Counted from the stretch's first letter, positions 17,911 to 26,626 are shown. The stretch: 64,000 nucleotides of DNA from Candidatus Poribacteria bacterium (GCA_022821965.1 JAJECN010000010.1:1-64000), one strand, 5' to 3'. Notes: generated by a model from the sequence alone, not told the origin. Numbers and translations: made by a program.

Positions 17911-19371
17911 CTACTTTCCAACAAAAGCAAAAATCGGAATCTTAACAAGGTGCATCTTTGGATGGTTCGTCCGGAGTCGAACTTCGCCTTTCAGAACACC
18001 CTTTGCTAAAACTGATGGCAACGTTAGTGTTAATTGATAGTTGTTACTGTCGGCTTGTCGTTTTACCGTAATTGTTCCGATATCGACTTCGATCTTCTCA
18101 ATCTGGAGTTCGGTACCCGTTAAGTTTTTAAGCACTAATACTTTCGTATTTTCTTCGGTGGAATTAATGCGCCCGAAGAAAAATTGGTTAGGCGCGAGTG
18201 TGTAAGCTTGATTCACTTCCCCCGATATGGGCAGCGTGATAGCTCTCATTTCTCCTTTGTGGTCAATGTATTCAATCGTGAGTTTCTCGTTAAATCCGCC
18301 TTTGGGCATCTGGTTAGTTTCAAAATTCAGTTCAATATCCGCGGTGCGCCACGGATAAACGACATTGGCACTACGGAGGACGGGTTGAATCCATTCCTGT
18401 GAACTTTTAATATTCTGAATCATCAGAGCCGTCTCACGGGGATTTTTTAGCCCAACAATCTTCTTTGGCTGCGATGCCCCGGTGCTTTCCACATAGATGT
18501 TCTCAGGGACAAAGACAACGGGGAATTCCTGAGCGCGCCCAAAAGAGACAAACGTGTACGGACGTTGCGGTGTATCCGTTTGAATATGGACAGTTTGAAA
18601 AGATGTCCTATAGGCTGCAACTGCAGTCGAACCGATCCCCAAAACAGCACCTTTCCCTGCAGGAATGACACTTGTCTTTGGCTCAGCGATAACCGTATGT
18701 CCCGTATTACCTGCGACAGAGACGATTTGTATCGGTGCATCACTTCGATTTTTAAGGCGGACAGGAAACTGATATCCTGCTAAATCTTGTTCCGCGAAGC
18801 CGTGCTGCAGTGTGATTAAGGCATCTAAATCCAGCAACGTGGGTGAAACATTTAAAACCGGTTGTTTTTGCTGACGTTGACTTTCCGAGAGGGCGAGTAC
18901 ACGTCCCGTCCAGAGATCCAAAAATCGATCTCGGGAGACAACGGTGGCTGCCTGATATAGAAGCCTATTGGGTGTATCAAAGAGACGCGCCCACTTTTTG
19001 TTTGCATATTCAACGACGATGAAATGTCCAGCGGTAGGGTCCGCATTTGCAGGGTTTTCGTCTTCAAATGTAGTCTTGAGATGCGCAATGACTGGCGTTT
19101 TAAACTTTCTGAGTTCTTCATAAGTGAGATTGTGTTCTTCCAACTCAAGTCCAACCTCCTTGGCAGCATCAATGAGATTCGCAAAACCGGTGCCATGATT
19201 CCCCTCAGTCTTCTGAATAAGCGTGTTTTCGACTTGCACCGGTGATACTTGAATGCCCAAGATATTGGCAAGATGGTAAAGGCTGGTAACATCAGAGGTC
19301 TGTTTGTCCTCAGCGGCGAAAGCGAGCGGGAGGACAAGTAGAACGATAAGAAGGGAGATTAGGACTTTCAT
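17911..19371 (-). CDS. Secreted C39-like pseudo-peptidase with ASH/DUF1573-like domains
   Basis: 486 residues with a signal peptide (1-19) and AAAGGAG before the ATG. Residues 25-160 look like a C39 papain-like domain: SLYHLANILGI, HGTGFANLIDAAKEVGLELE, LKTPVIAHL-type strand, AGHFIVVEYANKKWARLFDTP. The catalytic His (H116) and Asp (D132) positions are kept, but the N-terminal Cys of the CGxxAL motif is replaced (DVTSLYHL) and I see no cysteine anywhere in the protein. Residues 170-486 carry strands with repeated VxLKNxTG and IPIFAFV patterns, as in ASH/DUF1573 domains. Probably a binding rather than a proteolytic protein. It is the middle gene of the sigma-propeller operon. Confidence 0.75.
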   Translation of the reverse strand: MKVLISLLIVLLVLPLAFAAEDKQTSDVTSLYHLANILGIQVSPVQVENTLIQKTEGNHGTGFANLIDAAKEVGLELEEHNLTYEELRKFKTPVIAHLKTTFEDENPANADPTAGHFIVVEYANKKWARLFDTPNRLLYQAATVVSRDRFLDLWTGRVLALSESQRQQKQPVLNVSPTLLDLDALITLQHGFAEQDLAGYQFPVRLKNRSDAPIQIVSVAGNTGHTVIAEPKTSVIPAGKGAVLGIGSTAVAAYRTSFQTVHIQTDTPQRPYTFVSFGRAQEFPVVFVPENIYVESTGASQPKKIVGLKNPRETALMIQNIKSSQEWIQPVLRSANVVYPWRTADIELNFETNQMPKGGFNEKLTIEYIDHKGEMRAITLPISGEVNQAYTLAPNQFFFGRINSTEENTKVLVLKNLTGTELQIEKIEVDIGTITVKRQADSNNYQLTLTLPSVLAKGVLKGEVRLRTNHPKMHLVKIPIFAFVGK

Positions 19372-19402
19372 AATTTCTCCTTTTGCCTGTAAAAGGTAGA
19401 AG

Positions 19403-22400
19403 TTATTCCATCACTCCTACCCACACTTCTTCTCCAAGCGAGATGTGAAATAGACCGCGTTGTTCAGTAGCGATGTAAAGTCTGTCGTTGCTAACAATGA
19501 GGGATATAACTTTACCCGGAACTTCTGGAGAAATCTGTTGCCATTCGGTTTTCAAGCGATAGACCCCCGTATCGCCAGCACCATAAACCGTGGTACTATT
19601 TATAGCGAATCGGTCTATGACAATACGTGTACCCATTGTATCGGTTATCACGCGCCAGTCTTCTCCATTCTGTGAGGATAAAACGCCTTTATTAGTTGCG
19701 ACGTAAACCGTTCCGCCTGCAAAGACTATCTCGTTGAAATGCGTAAAGCGAAGCGGAAGACTTGATGTAATGTCCTTCCAACTGTCTCCACCATCAAACG
19801 ATTGAAAGAGTTCACCATTCCGTTTACCCACATAGACAATTTCTGCTGCAACCGCTAACTTGAACCCTTTATCCAATTCGCCATCAGGTTGTTCACTAGT
19901 ATCTATCAATCCTGTGTTTCGCCATTCCCGCTTATCGGGTTTCCACTTGAAAAGCCGTCGCTGGCATTCCATGTAGAATGCCCCGTCACTGACAGCAAAT
20001 CCTCCAGCTTCCCAATGTTTTTTCCTAAAATACAACGTAACCGGTAGACTGTCACCTTCCTCAGGATCATCAGCGAAATGCTCCTGTTTCACTTCTTCAA
20101 CGCTCGTCCATAACTCATAGGTTAAGGCTTCTCTTGTCCACACATTAAAGGATGCTGATCGCCTTGCGAAAGCGGGTATCTTGTGAACAGGAACGAACGC
20201 ATCACTATTCAGCGGTAAATGAAAAACGCGTAAGTCGTCCTCTTCAGGTATAATTCCATAAAGAGCGTTGTTAGTTGCTACCAACCTTGAATCAAGCGAG
20301 AAATCGCTTTGAGGCTGCTCCTTTTTTACAGACCTAAGCGTAACGCCGCCCGTATTAACTGGAACGTTTTTCCACGACGTACCCCCGTCAACTGATTGGA
20401 AAACATCGCTGCCGGTGTGCATGTAGAGTCTGTCATTGAACGCCACTAAATCCTGCATTCTGGTACCAGCCACCCCTCTCATAAATGGTCGCCACGATTC
20501 ACCCGCATCAGTTGTCCGATGAACACCGGAGGGACTAACATTGTAAAACGTATTCTCGTCTATTGCTACAGTTGAAAAACTATCCAGCGTAAACAAATTT
20601 CTGTCGAATCCGAGGTGTGTCCAAGTTTGTCCGCCATCCCTTGAGCGTAATTCAGCGACACCGAGCAGCAAAAGGGTCTCACCGTCAACCACAAGTTTTA
20701 TACCTGTTGGTGTTCTCACAAACGGAGACTTATTTTTCGGTGTTATCTCAGTCCACGACTCTCCCAAATCAGTCGAATAGAAAATTTTACTTGAACTCGC
20801 GTTGTAACCACGCACTATTTGCCCGGCATCCTTTAGTCTTGATTCAAGCAGTCCTAAAGTAAAAAGATCGTGACCTGTTACGACATAGAGGTTGTTTTCA
20901 TGACTCACTAAAGAATGAATAACTTCGGATGCAGCCACGGACAATTGCTCCCAAGTGCCTGAATTGAGGCGGTAAAGTCCGGTGTTTGTGCCAGCAAATA
21001 CTGTATTTTCTATCGCAGCTACCGTCGTAATCGTTTGATCTATCAGTCCATTGTTAAGGAGTCTCCACTGTGCACCAGCATCGGTAGAGCGGAAGATGCC
21101 TTTATCTTCAAGGGCGAGATACATTACGGGAAGGGATTGTGATCCGTGTCCTTGTGCCTCATCTGTTATGATCAATCCAATAGCACGCCCCTTTGGTCTC
21201 GGACATAATTCATTCCATGTTTCGCCATCATTCGTTGAAGTAAACACTTCATCAGTAGAGACAATATAGAGAGTATTCTCGAATTCTGCCATAGGCATTC
21301 GGGACTCACTGATTGGAACGCTGGTGTCAATGAGTGCCCATCCAGTTGTCCCATCTGTCAATCTGTAGATACCTGATGATGTAACGGCGTAAACGGTTTT
21401 TTCAGGTGTAACAAAGATATTAAAGGCGTTACCACCTTGAGGTCCATCTGTATGGGTCCACTGTGAAGTAGAAAACTTGGCGGAATCTTCCAGCGTATTG
21501 GCTGCTAAAAATGTCTCAGAAACTTGTAGTCCGTTTCCACTACTTTTACTGGGGATAGAAGCACGTCCAACTTGATTTCGTACAGCTGGTTTTGCATCAA
21601 TATCAAGCGTAATATGGGCATCAATGATTTCAATTGTGGGTTCAGATTGTGCTTCAAAACTATATGGATGTTGAAAACGGGCGAGGTATTGATTGCTAAC
21701 ACCGAGCAATAACAGAATCAAGACGGCAGCTGCGCCAAATGCCGCCCACGGTAGCAGCGGTTTCCCTACCGGAGAGGGGGTCTGTTTTATATCAGCAACT
21801 TGTTGCATAATGCTTTCGGTGAGATTGGCAGGTAAGTGGATACTCCCAAGCGTTTCGCGAATCAAGAGCTGCTCTTCCTTCCGTAAACGCTTTTTCGCTC
21901 GCCGAAGCCTACTTTTAATCGTGTTCACTGACACCCCTAAAAATTTCCCAATCTCTTTTGCTGTCATTTCACCGAGATAGTAGAGTGTCACGACTGTGCG
22001 TTCACTCTCTGGCAATTTTTGGAGCAGCCTTTGGACGATTTCATAATGATGATCAGAGACCTCTGACTCACGTTGCTCCGATATATAATGCGTATAAGAA
22101 GATTGCTCTATCTCTTCGAGTGGGGTGTTTTCCAACGATTGCGTCACCGACGTATTTTTTTCGCGCCAATTAATGCAAAGCCGATTCGCGATGACATAAA
22201 GCCATCCAGCAAACAGATTGGGATCTTTTAGTGTTGCAAGGCTTTTGTATACTCGGAGAAAGGTGTCCTGCGTAATCTCCTCAGCGATATGGAAATCCCC
22301 AATTTTTCGCCATACAAGCGCGTGGACACTTTTTTGGTGCTTCTGGACCAAAATACTGAATGCCTCGTCATCACCTGATAAAATTCTGCGAATCAGTTGA

Positions 22401-22417
22401 ACATCGTTTTCTACCAT
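19403..22417 (-). CDS. ECF sigma factor fused through a membrane span to an Asp-box beta-propeller
   Basis: 1004 residues in one uninterrupted frame; GGAG 7 bases before the ATG. Sigma region 2 is at 7-88 (DEAFSILVQKHQKSVHALVWRKIGDF..FAGWLYVIANRLCINWREK) and region 4 at 125-180 (LPESERTVVTLYYLGEMTAKEIGKFLGVSVNTIKSRLRRAKKRLRK). A single membrane span follows at 221-241, preceded by a basic stretch, so the N-terminus should be cytoplasmic. From 320 to the end there are about eight BNR/Asp-box motifs (STNDGETW, STDAGAQW, STDLGESW, SRDGGQTW, TTDAGESW, SVDGGTSW, SFDGGDSW, SSQNGEDW) of a sortilin/Ycf48-type propeller. A plausible one-protein transmembrane signalling device. It heads an operon with the two secreted proteins downstream (gaps of 31 and 47 bases). 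Confidence 0.9.
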   Translation of the reverse strand: MVENDVQLIRRILSGDDEAFSILVQKHQKSVHALVWRKIGDFHIAEEITQDTFLRVYKSLATLKDPNLFAGWLYVIANRLCINWREKNTSVTQSLENTPLEEIEQSSYTHYISEQRESEVSDHHYEIVQRLLQKLPESERTVVTLYYLGEMTAKEIGKFLGVSVNTIKSRLRRAKKRLRKEEQLLIRETLGSIHLPANLTESIMQQVADIKQTPSPVGKPLLPWAAFGAAAVLILLLLGVSNQYLARFQHPYSFEAQSEPTIEIIDAHITLDIDAKPAVRNQVGRASIPSKSSGNGLQVSETFLAANTLEDSAKFSTSQWTHTDGPQGGNAFNIFVTPEKTVYAVTSSGIYRLTDGTTGWALIDTSVPISESRMPMAEFENTLYIVSTDEVFTSTNDGETWNELCPRPKGRAIGLIITDEAQGHGSQSLPVMYLALEDKGIFRSTDAGAQWRLLNNGLIDQTITTVAAIENTVFAGTNTGLYRLNSGTWEQLSVAASEVIHSLVSHENNLYVVTGHDLFTLGLLESRLKDAGQIVRGYNASSSKIFYSTDLGESWTEITPKNKSPFVRTPTGIKLVVDGETLLLLGVAELRSRDGGQTWTHLGFDRNLFTLDSFSTVAIDENTFYNVSPSGVHRTTDAGESWRPFMRGVAGTRMQDLVAFNDRLYMHTGSDVFQSVDGGTSWKNVPVNTGGVTLRSVKKEQPQSDFSLDSRLVATNNALYGIIPEEDDLRVFHLPLNSDAFVPVHKIPAFARRSASFNVWTREALTYELWTSVEEVKQEHFADDPEEGDSLPVTLYFRKKHWEAGGFAVSDGAFYMECQRRLFKWKPDKREWRNTGLIDTSEQPDGELDKGFKLAVAAEIVYVGKRNGELFQSFDGGDSWKDITSSLPLRFTHFNEIVFAGGTVYVATNKGVLSSQNGEDWRVITDTMGTRIVIDRFAINSTTVYGAGDTGVYRLKTEWQQISPEVPGKVISLIVSNDRLYIATEQRGLFHISLGEEVWVGVME

Positions 22418-22629
22418 CAGGATTCTCCACGATTAATGCGTAGCGTTGAAACCGTGTATATCTAAAACGCTGTTTTACCCTTTATAATTTAAAGACCAGA
22501 ATTTGATTGGAAAAGGGTGCATAATTTGAAAGAATTGTAATAATCTTAATTTTACAATAAAATCTGAAAATATGTTAGTATTTTGGAAAACAAGGTTCCT
22601 CCATGCTCCGCTGGTGGGGTTCCTTAAAG

Positions 22630-22665
22630 TTGCATACCGATAACTGACAATTGATAACTCATATC
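22630..22665. repeat. Dispersed repeat, ATAACTGACAATTGATAAC type
   Basis: CCGATAACTGACAATTGATAACTCATATCGG. Related strings occur at 48383-48415, 49626-49655, 53503-53565, 53606-53640 and, more degenerate, 61800-61845, always between genes. Confidence 0.65.
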
Positions 22666-22731
22666 GGAGAGATTTCTAACCCCGATCCGTTCTAAAAAGT
22701 GAATGGTTCTGGTGTTGTCAGAAAATATAAC

Positions 22732-22760
22732 TTGACAAAATAAATCGTTTATGGTATTAT
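22732..22760 (+). promoter_or_regulatory. Predicted promoter of the ferredoxin gene
   Basis: TTGACA (22732-22737) and TATTAT (22755-22760) are 17 bases apart, with a leader of about 145 bases before the ferredoxin ATG at 22911. Confidence 0.75.
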
Positions 22761-22910
22761 TATAGTGTCCTGAATCGCAACTCAGCAGACACAGCAAAAA
22801 ATCCGCCATATATGACGATGTTTTTGCAACGCCTTCATCAAGTGAGCGAAGTCGCCCCTACATGGTATGGAGGTTTTTATTGTAAATCAAGCGGAAAGGA
22901 GTTTTTCAAC

Positions 22911-23168
22911 ATGACGTATGTGATTTGTGAACCGTGTATTGATGTTAAGGATAGTTCGTGCGTTGATGTATGTCCAGTGGACTGCATCCATCCCCTACCG
23001 GATGCTGACGAGTTTGAAGAAGTCAATATGCTTTACATCGACCCAGAAGAGTGTATCGATTGTGGTGTATGCGAACCCGAATGCCCCGTCGAAGCTATCT
23101 TCATGGAAGAGGATGTCCCCGAAGAATGGGAGGAGTTCATCGAAATCAATGCGGAATACTTTGAATAA
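22911..23168 (+). CDS. 7Fe-type ferredoxin
   Basis: 85 residues from ATG 22911, chosen because AAAGGAG lies about 10 bases upstream and the protein begins MTYVICEPC as other ferredoxins of this type. Cysteines at 9, 17, 21 (C-x7-C-x3-CP) and 48, 51, 54, 58 (CxxCxxCxxxCP) follow the pattern of seven-iron ferredoxins with one [3Fe-4S] and one [4Fe-4S] cluster; extra cysteines are at 6 and 25. The C-terminus is very acidic ([13 protein letters not shown]). It carries electrons in the cytoplasm; the partner is not shown by the context. A strong terminator follows. Confidence 0.93.
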   Translation: MTYVICEPCIDVKDSSCVDVCPVDCIHPLPDADEFEEVNMLYIDPEECIDCGVCEPECPVEAIFMEEDVPEEWEEFIEINAEYFE

Positions 23169-23204
23169 CGGAGAGTAGAAGCAATCCTTCGATCGCGACT
23201 CACT

Positions 23205-23262
23205 AAACGGTTGTTGATTTGCGGGACCGCCTGCGGTCGCACAAATTGGCAACCGTTTTTTT
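23205..23262 (+). terminator. Rho-independent terminator after ferredoxin
   Basis: A nested hairpin: AAACGGTTG (23205-23213) pairs with CAACCGTTT (23250-23258), and inside it ATTTG/CAAAT and GACCGC/GCGGTC pair. Seven T residues end the structure (23256-23262). Confidence 0.8.
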
Positions 23263-23293
23263 GCTAAACGGGAAGCCATTTTGAGGAACCATC

Positions 23294-23605
23294 ATGCAGC
23301 AATTTCAACCAACTCGCATTGAAAGAAGCAGTAAAAGCCTGAAAATCGAATGGAAAGATTCGGACCAAAATGAATTGTCCTACCACCTTCTCCGACAAAA
23401 ATGCCCGTGTGCCCGCTGCGATGCCATACGATTAGGAAAAGATCCTTTTCAGATCCTGCCCTCTGACGATTTTTTTGAAAACCTATCTCTTGTGGATATT
23501 CAGCGAGTCGGACGCTACGCCGTACGGTTGGTATGGAGCGATGGACACCGGACTGGAATTTACACTTTCGAGTTTTTACGTGAGTTGAGCGAAGCACAGC
23601 CATGA
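23294..23605 (+). CDS. DUF971 protein
   Basis: 103 residues. The order IERSSKSLKIEWKDSDQNELSYHLLRQKCPCARC followed by RVGRYAVRLVWSDGHRTGIYTFEFLREL is the DUF971 (gamma-butyrobetaine-hydroxylase-like N-terminal) fold, with the CPCARC cysteine cluster and the WSDGHxxGIYxF signature. Related proteins occur beside Fe-S cluster carrier and Mrp/ApbC genes, and a metal- or cluster-binding role is suspected. Its neighbour here is a ferredoxin. It probably has its own start signal because a terminator separates the two. Confidence 0.9.
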   Translation: MQQFQPTRIERSSKSLKIEWKDSDQNELSYHLLRQKCPCARCDAIRLGKDPFQILPSDDFFENLSLVDIQRVGRYAVRLVWSDGHRTGIYTFEFLRELSEAQP

Positions 23606-23673
23606 TTTAACCCAAATAGTGTTTAGTGTCTGTGCAGTTTTCTGTGAAGGTATAATACTCAGATGTTTTTGCT

Positions 23674-24666
23674 TTACTTACCGGTTTGTTTAAGTCTGCT
23701 CCAGAGGGTTGTCTGCTGCCCCTCACTGGGTGATACTGAGAGAAGGACTTTTGGAACCCACTCGGTAGAACCTAATACTAACCCTCTCGTCGCCTCAATT
23801 GGTTTCCCAACCCCACCGTCTATTGCGTTTACGATGCAGACAACCGGCTCCGCAAAATCGTCAGCTCCGAGAACCGGTTTCAACGGTCCTATCACTTCCG
23901 ACAAAACATAGGCAATCCATTTGCCACTCGGCGACCATACAGGTTCAGAGGTAAAAGTTTGTTGATCTAACCATGTGAGTTGGCGCAAGTTTTTCCCAGT
24001 TATGTCAATTCTGAAAATATCCATTCCTCCTTCGGCGCCTTTAGAGATAAAAGAAATCTGCTTGCCATCCGGCGACCACGAACATCCCATAGAAGTCGCA
24101 TCTGCGAGATGCTTCAACCCTTTCCCGTTAGCACTCATCACAAAAAGAGATGTTGAAACAAAGGCAATTGATTGACTGTCCGGAGACCAAGCGGGTTTGG
24201 TACCCCCTTTTTGCTTCGTCAGTTGCATCAAATTTCCGCCATCTACATCTATTCTATAAATATCCCTACTCCCGGCACGCTCCGAGATGAATGCGATCCA
24301 TTTTCCATTTGGAGACCATGCAGGCGACAAATCTTTGGTAGCATCGAAAGTCAACCGAAGGTCTGTCTCCCGCCTTACAACATCCATCACGTAAATATCA
24401 AAATTTCTGTTTCGATACGTGGAATAAGCAATCGAACCTCCATGGGGGGCCCAAGTGAAATCGCTCGAGCGTTCCAAATCTGTTAAAATGCTTTGGCGTA
24501 TCTCTCCCCGAGTATTCATGAGCGTAAGATGAATGTCTTCGCCTTTTTGAGAAATAAAAGAGATGACATCCCGCGCAGCTGACCAGCCACTACTGATGAA
24601 TAGACAACTGCTGAACAACACTGTCGTCCCTAATACTATGTAAGTTCGCATACGTTTCATATCCAC
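23674..24666 (-). CDS. Secreted TolB-like beta-propeller protein
   Basis: 330 residues, starting at GTG 24666 with GAGGAG 5 bases upstream (ATG 24660 is the alternative). A signal peptide or N-terminal anchor spans about 6-28. The rest is a series of WD40-like/PD40 blades of the TolB type: WAPHGGSIAYSTYRNRNFDIYVMDV, WSPNGKWIAFISERAGSRDIYRIDVDG, WSPDSQSIAFVS, WSPDGKQISFISKGAEGGMDIFRID and WSPSGKWIAYV. Such proteins sit in the periplasm; in Pal-Tol systems they bind Pal, but no tol or pal gene is nearby, so this is a free-standing relative. Confidence 0.88.
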   Translation of the reverse strand: MDMKRMRTYIVLGTTVLFSSCLFISSGWSAARDVISFISQKGEDIHLTLMNTRGEIRQSILTDLERSSDFTWAPHGGSIAYSTYRNRNFDIYVMDVVRRETDLRLTFDATKDLSPAWSPNGKWIAFISERAGSRDIYRIDVDGGNLMQLTKQKGGTKPAWSPDSQSIAFVSTSLFVMSANGKGLKHLADATSMGCSWSPDGKQISFISKGAEGGMDIFRIDITGKNLRQLTWLDQQTFTSEPVWSPSGKWIAYVLSEVIGPLKPVLGADDFAEPVVCIVNAIDGGVGKPIEATRGLVLGSTEWVPKVLLSVSPSEGQQTTLWSRLKQTGK

Positions 24667-24789
24667 AAATTCTCCTCTTTTGGTTTCCTAATAAAAAGCG
24701 CAGGAAATGAGTGCTACATACGCCTCGCTCGATTTACTGAGAGTCACTCTGACTCAAATTGGGTTAATTTAGGGTTTTACTATGCCCCT

Positions 24790-24819
24790 AAAAAAATAGG
24801 CGAGGTTAAAAACCTCACC
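24790..24819 (-). terminator. Terminator after the YkgJ-type gene, made of a dispersed repeat
   Basis: On the minus strand GGTGAGGT and ACCTCGCC form an 8-bp stem with a 5-base loop, followed directly by TATTTTTTT. The sequence matches the hairpin repeat family also seen at 51835-51859 and (degenerate) 7735-7758. Confidence 0.75.
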
Positions 24820-24850
24820 AACGGAAAAAGTGTGGAAGATGTCCAGTGGG

Positions 24851-25420
24851 TTACTCTGATAACAATTGAGAGACGAGATAACAGTTCGGCGTTTTTTGGG
24901 TAGCACCGAGTTCTCTACTAAGGTCTTGACACACCCGCCAGTAGCGCGTGTAATTGAGTGGGCGGAATTGGCGGCGTTTTCCGATGAAGGTTTTGTGGCA
25001 GCAGGCTAACTCATTGCTGTTTTGAATTGGGTATCCCCAGACGCGGCAGATGACTGGACGGTGTTCATAAACGGAGCAGACACCACCGATGAGCATAGGG
25101 CATTCGCCTTCAGGGGTGCCTTTGACCACTTCAATCGCTTTCATGCCTGCATCCGGCATTATGTCTTCAGCATCGTAGCCGTGCGCTTTTAATTTTTTGA
25201 TGCTCCGTTCCGCCTTCTGGTGAATATGTGTGCGGAGTTCGGCAGGGAGTGCGTCCAACCCTACCTTCAGATCACGAGCTTCGACCTCACTTATCGCCAT
25301 TGTTGAGGTGTTTCGGCAGCAGGAAAAACAGTCAGAAGGGCACGGCACGCCTCCCGACTCCTCGCGCAAACGTTCAACATCGCGTTGAATTTCATCAACG
25401 AGTTCGTAATACGCTTTCAT
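24851..25420 (-). CDS. YkgJ-family cysteine-cluster protein
   Basis: 189 residues. The cysteines CPSDCFSCCRN near the N-terminus and CPMLIGGVCSVYEHRPVICRVWGYP in the middle match the YkgJ/zinc- or iron-chelating CxxxCxxCC...C-x7-CxxYxxRPxxCRxxG pattern. Members bind a metal or Fe-S cluster; the reaction is unknown. It starts 8 bases after the end of the cold-shock/Sm-like gene, so the two are co-transcribed, and a repeat-derived terminator ends the unit at 24790. Confidence 0.88.
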   Translation of the reverse strand: MKAYYELVDEIQRDVERLREESGGVPCPSDCFSCCRNTSTMAISEVEARDLKVGLDALPAELRTHIHQKAERSIKKLKAHGYDAEDIMPDAGMKAIEVVKGTPEGECPMLIGGVCSVYEHRPVICRVWGYPIQNSNELACCHKTFIGKRRQFRPLNYTRYWRVCQDLSRELGATQKTPNCYLVSQLLSE

Positions 25421-25428
25421 AGCAGCAC

Positions 25429-26379
25429 CTAACCTATGGAAAAGTTGTGGATAGCATGCCGAAAGATAACAACCTTTGCCCCGTTCTCTAAAATGAGCTT
25501 AATCTCATACGGACTGACCCAATCTATAGTCCCGCGAAAGATTTCACCTTCGCGGAGGTGAACCGCAATCGGGGTGCCATTTTTTCGGGCGTTTTGAACG
25601 GCTTCCGTATCAATCTCAGGTGCCTGTGCGTCAGGCGCGAGTTGCGTCAATTGCTGTGCCTTCACAGCGTCATCAATACCAACAGAAGCCTGAACCCTTT
25701 CCGCATCAACATCTTTATAGCAGTATTTAACATCTGTTTTCGCGACGTGCTGTTTCTTTCCATTGCTGTTGAGCGTCAAAGTAGAGAGTGTCATTTCAAG
25801 GACGGTAGCAGGCATCTGCACGTGTTTATACAACGCGAAAAACATAGACGTTTCAAAATTAATCTGCTTGAGAATGTAAAGGTCGCCAAAGCTGAGTTGC
25901 TTTGAAGACGGGGCTTGTTCCTCTCGTGATTGTGCTGTGGAATCGTCAGCATCTCTCGTTGGGGTGTTTTGAGGCTCTGTTTTGGACCCAGAAGGTGCTG
26001 CGGGTGTATTACGGTCTCGGCGACTTCGAACGGGTCTTGATTTATCGTTTTCCTGATTAGTGTCGGTTATTGCCGCATCACTGAGAAGTTGTCCCTGATT
26101 CTGAGCAGGAAAGCCAGCATAACCGCGTGGAATAATTGCCTTTCCCTGCCGCAGCCATCGGCGTTCTGTCGGTGTCAATAATACTTCGACATTTTGGGCA
26201 ACGAGTCCCTTCTCGCCTTCAATAATGTTGTATTTTACGCGCTGCCCGACACGGAGTTCTTCATATTCGGGCTGCTTAATAGCGGAGCTGTGTAAGAAGA
26301 CATCAGCGTCACTGCTATCTTGTGCGATAAACCCGAAGCCTTTATCAAAATTATAATACTTAATCCGTCCTGTAGGCAT
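25429..26379 (-). CDS. Cold-shock domain protein with Sm/Hfq-like C-terminal modules
   Basis: 316 residues; AGGAG 6 bases before the ATG. Residues 1-67 are a cold-shock domain with RNP1 (KGFGFIA) and RNP2 (VFLHSSAI). A low-complexity charged linker (about 85-155) follows. Residues 265-316 (AVHLREGEIFRGTIDW..YEIKLILENGAKVVIFRHAIHNF) have the Sm1/Sm2 pattern of Hfq, including a hydrophobic-K/R-HAI ending like Hfq's YKHAI. Residues about 165-225 (MPATVLEMTLSTLTLNSNGKK..KTDVKYCY) align by eye with the same module, suggesting a tandem. All parts are RNA-binding folds, so an RNA chaperone or translation regulator is likely. Fusion to Sm modules is unusual. Confidence 0.85.
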   Translation of the reverse strand: MPTGRIKYYNFDKGFGFIAQDSSDADVFLHSSAIKQPEYEELRVGQRVKYNIIEGEKGLVAQNVEVLLTPTERRWLRQGKAIIPRGYAGFPAQNQGQLLSDAAITDTNQENDKSRPVRSRRDRNTPAAPSGSKTEPQNTPTRDADDSTAQSREEQAPSSKQLSFGDLYILKQINFETSMFFALYKHVQMPATVLEMTLSTLTLNSNGKKQHVAKTDVKYCYKDVDAERVQASVGIDDAVKAQQLTQLAPDAQAPEIDTEAVQNARKNGTPIAVHLREGEIFRGTIDWVSPYEIKLILENGAKVVIFRHAIHNFSIG

Positions 26380-26626
26380 TATATGCTCCTGTGGTCTTGT
26401 CCCTTTTCAGACGGGTGACGTTAACCATTCGCGTTCCTGCGCGAGCATTCCTTTTTTTACAAGGGGAGCCTGTGAGCGGGTCCCCAAATCTGTCAGAGCC
26501 GTTCAACTGTTGTAACCTCGCACACTTCAATGTATCCGAGCAACCGTTGGATCACAACTCCTTATTATATAAAGTACCAGAAAGCCATACACTTAATTAA
26601 TAGCACTGCAGAATGTAAGGTTTTTC

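Larger units (their letters stand above)
22418..22910. other. Intergenic region with repeats and ferredoxin promoter
   Basis: 493 bases between the divergent sigma-propeller and ferredoxin genes. It is AT-rich near the sigma gene, where no canonical sigma70 promoter is visible on the minus strand (an alternative sigma promoter is possible). 22630-22665 holds a copy of the dispersed ATAACTGACAA/TTGATAAC repeat, 22668-22697 a piece of the TTTCTAACCCCGAT repeat, and 22845-22865 a GCGAAGTCGCCCCTACA string similar to another repeat. A strong plus-strand promoter is at 22732-22760. I see no gene here. Confidence 0.7.

Noticed and set aside
23292-23603. A minus-strand frame exactly opposite the DUF971 gene
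   Set aside because: The plus-strand protein is a clear family member; the reverse frame is its shadow.
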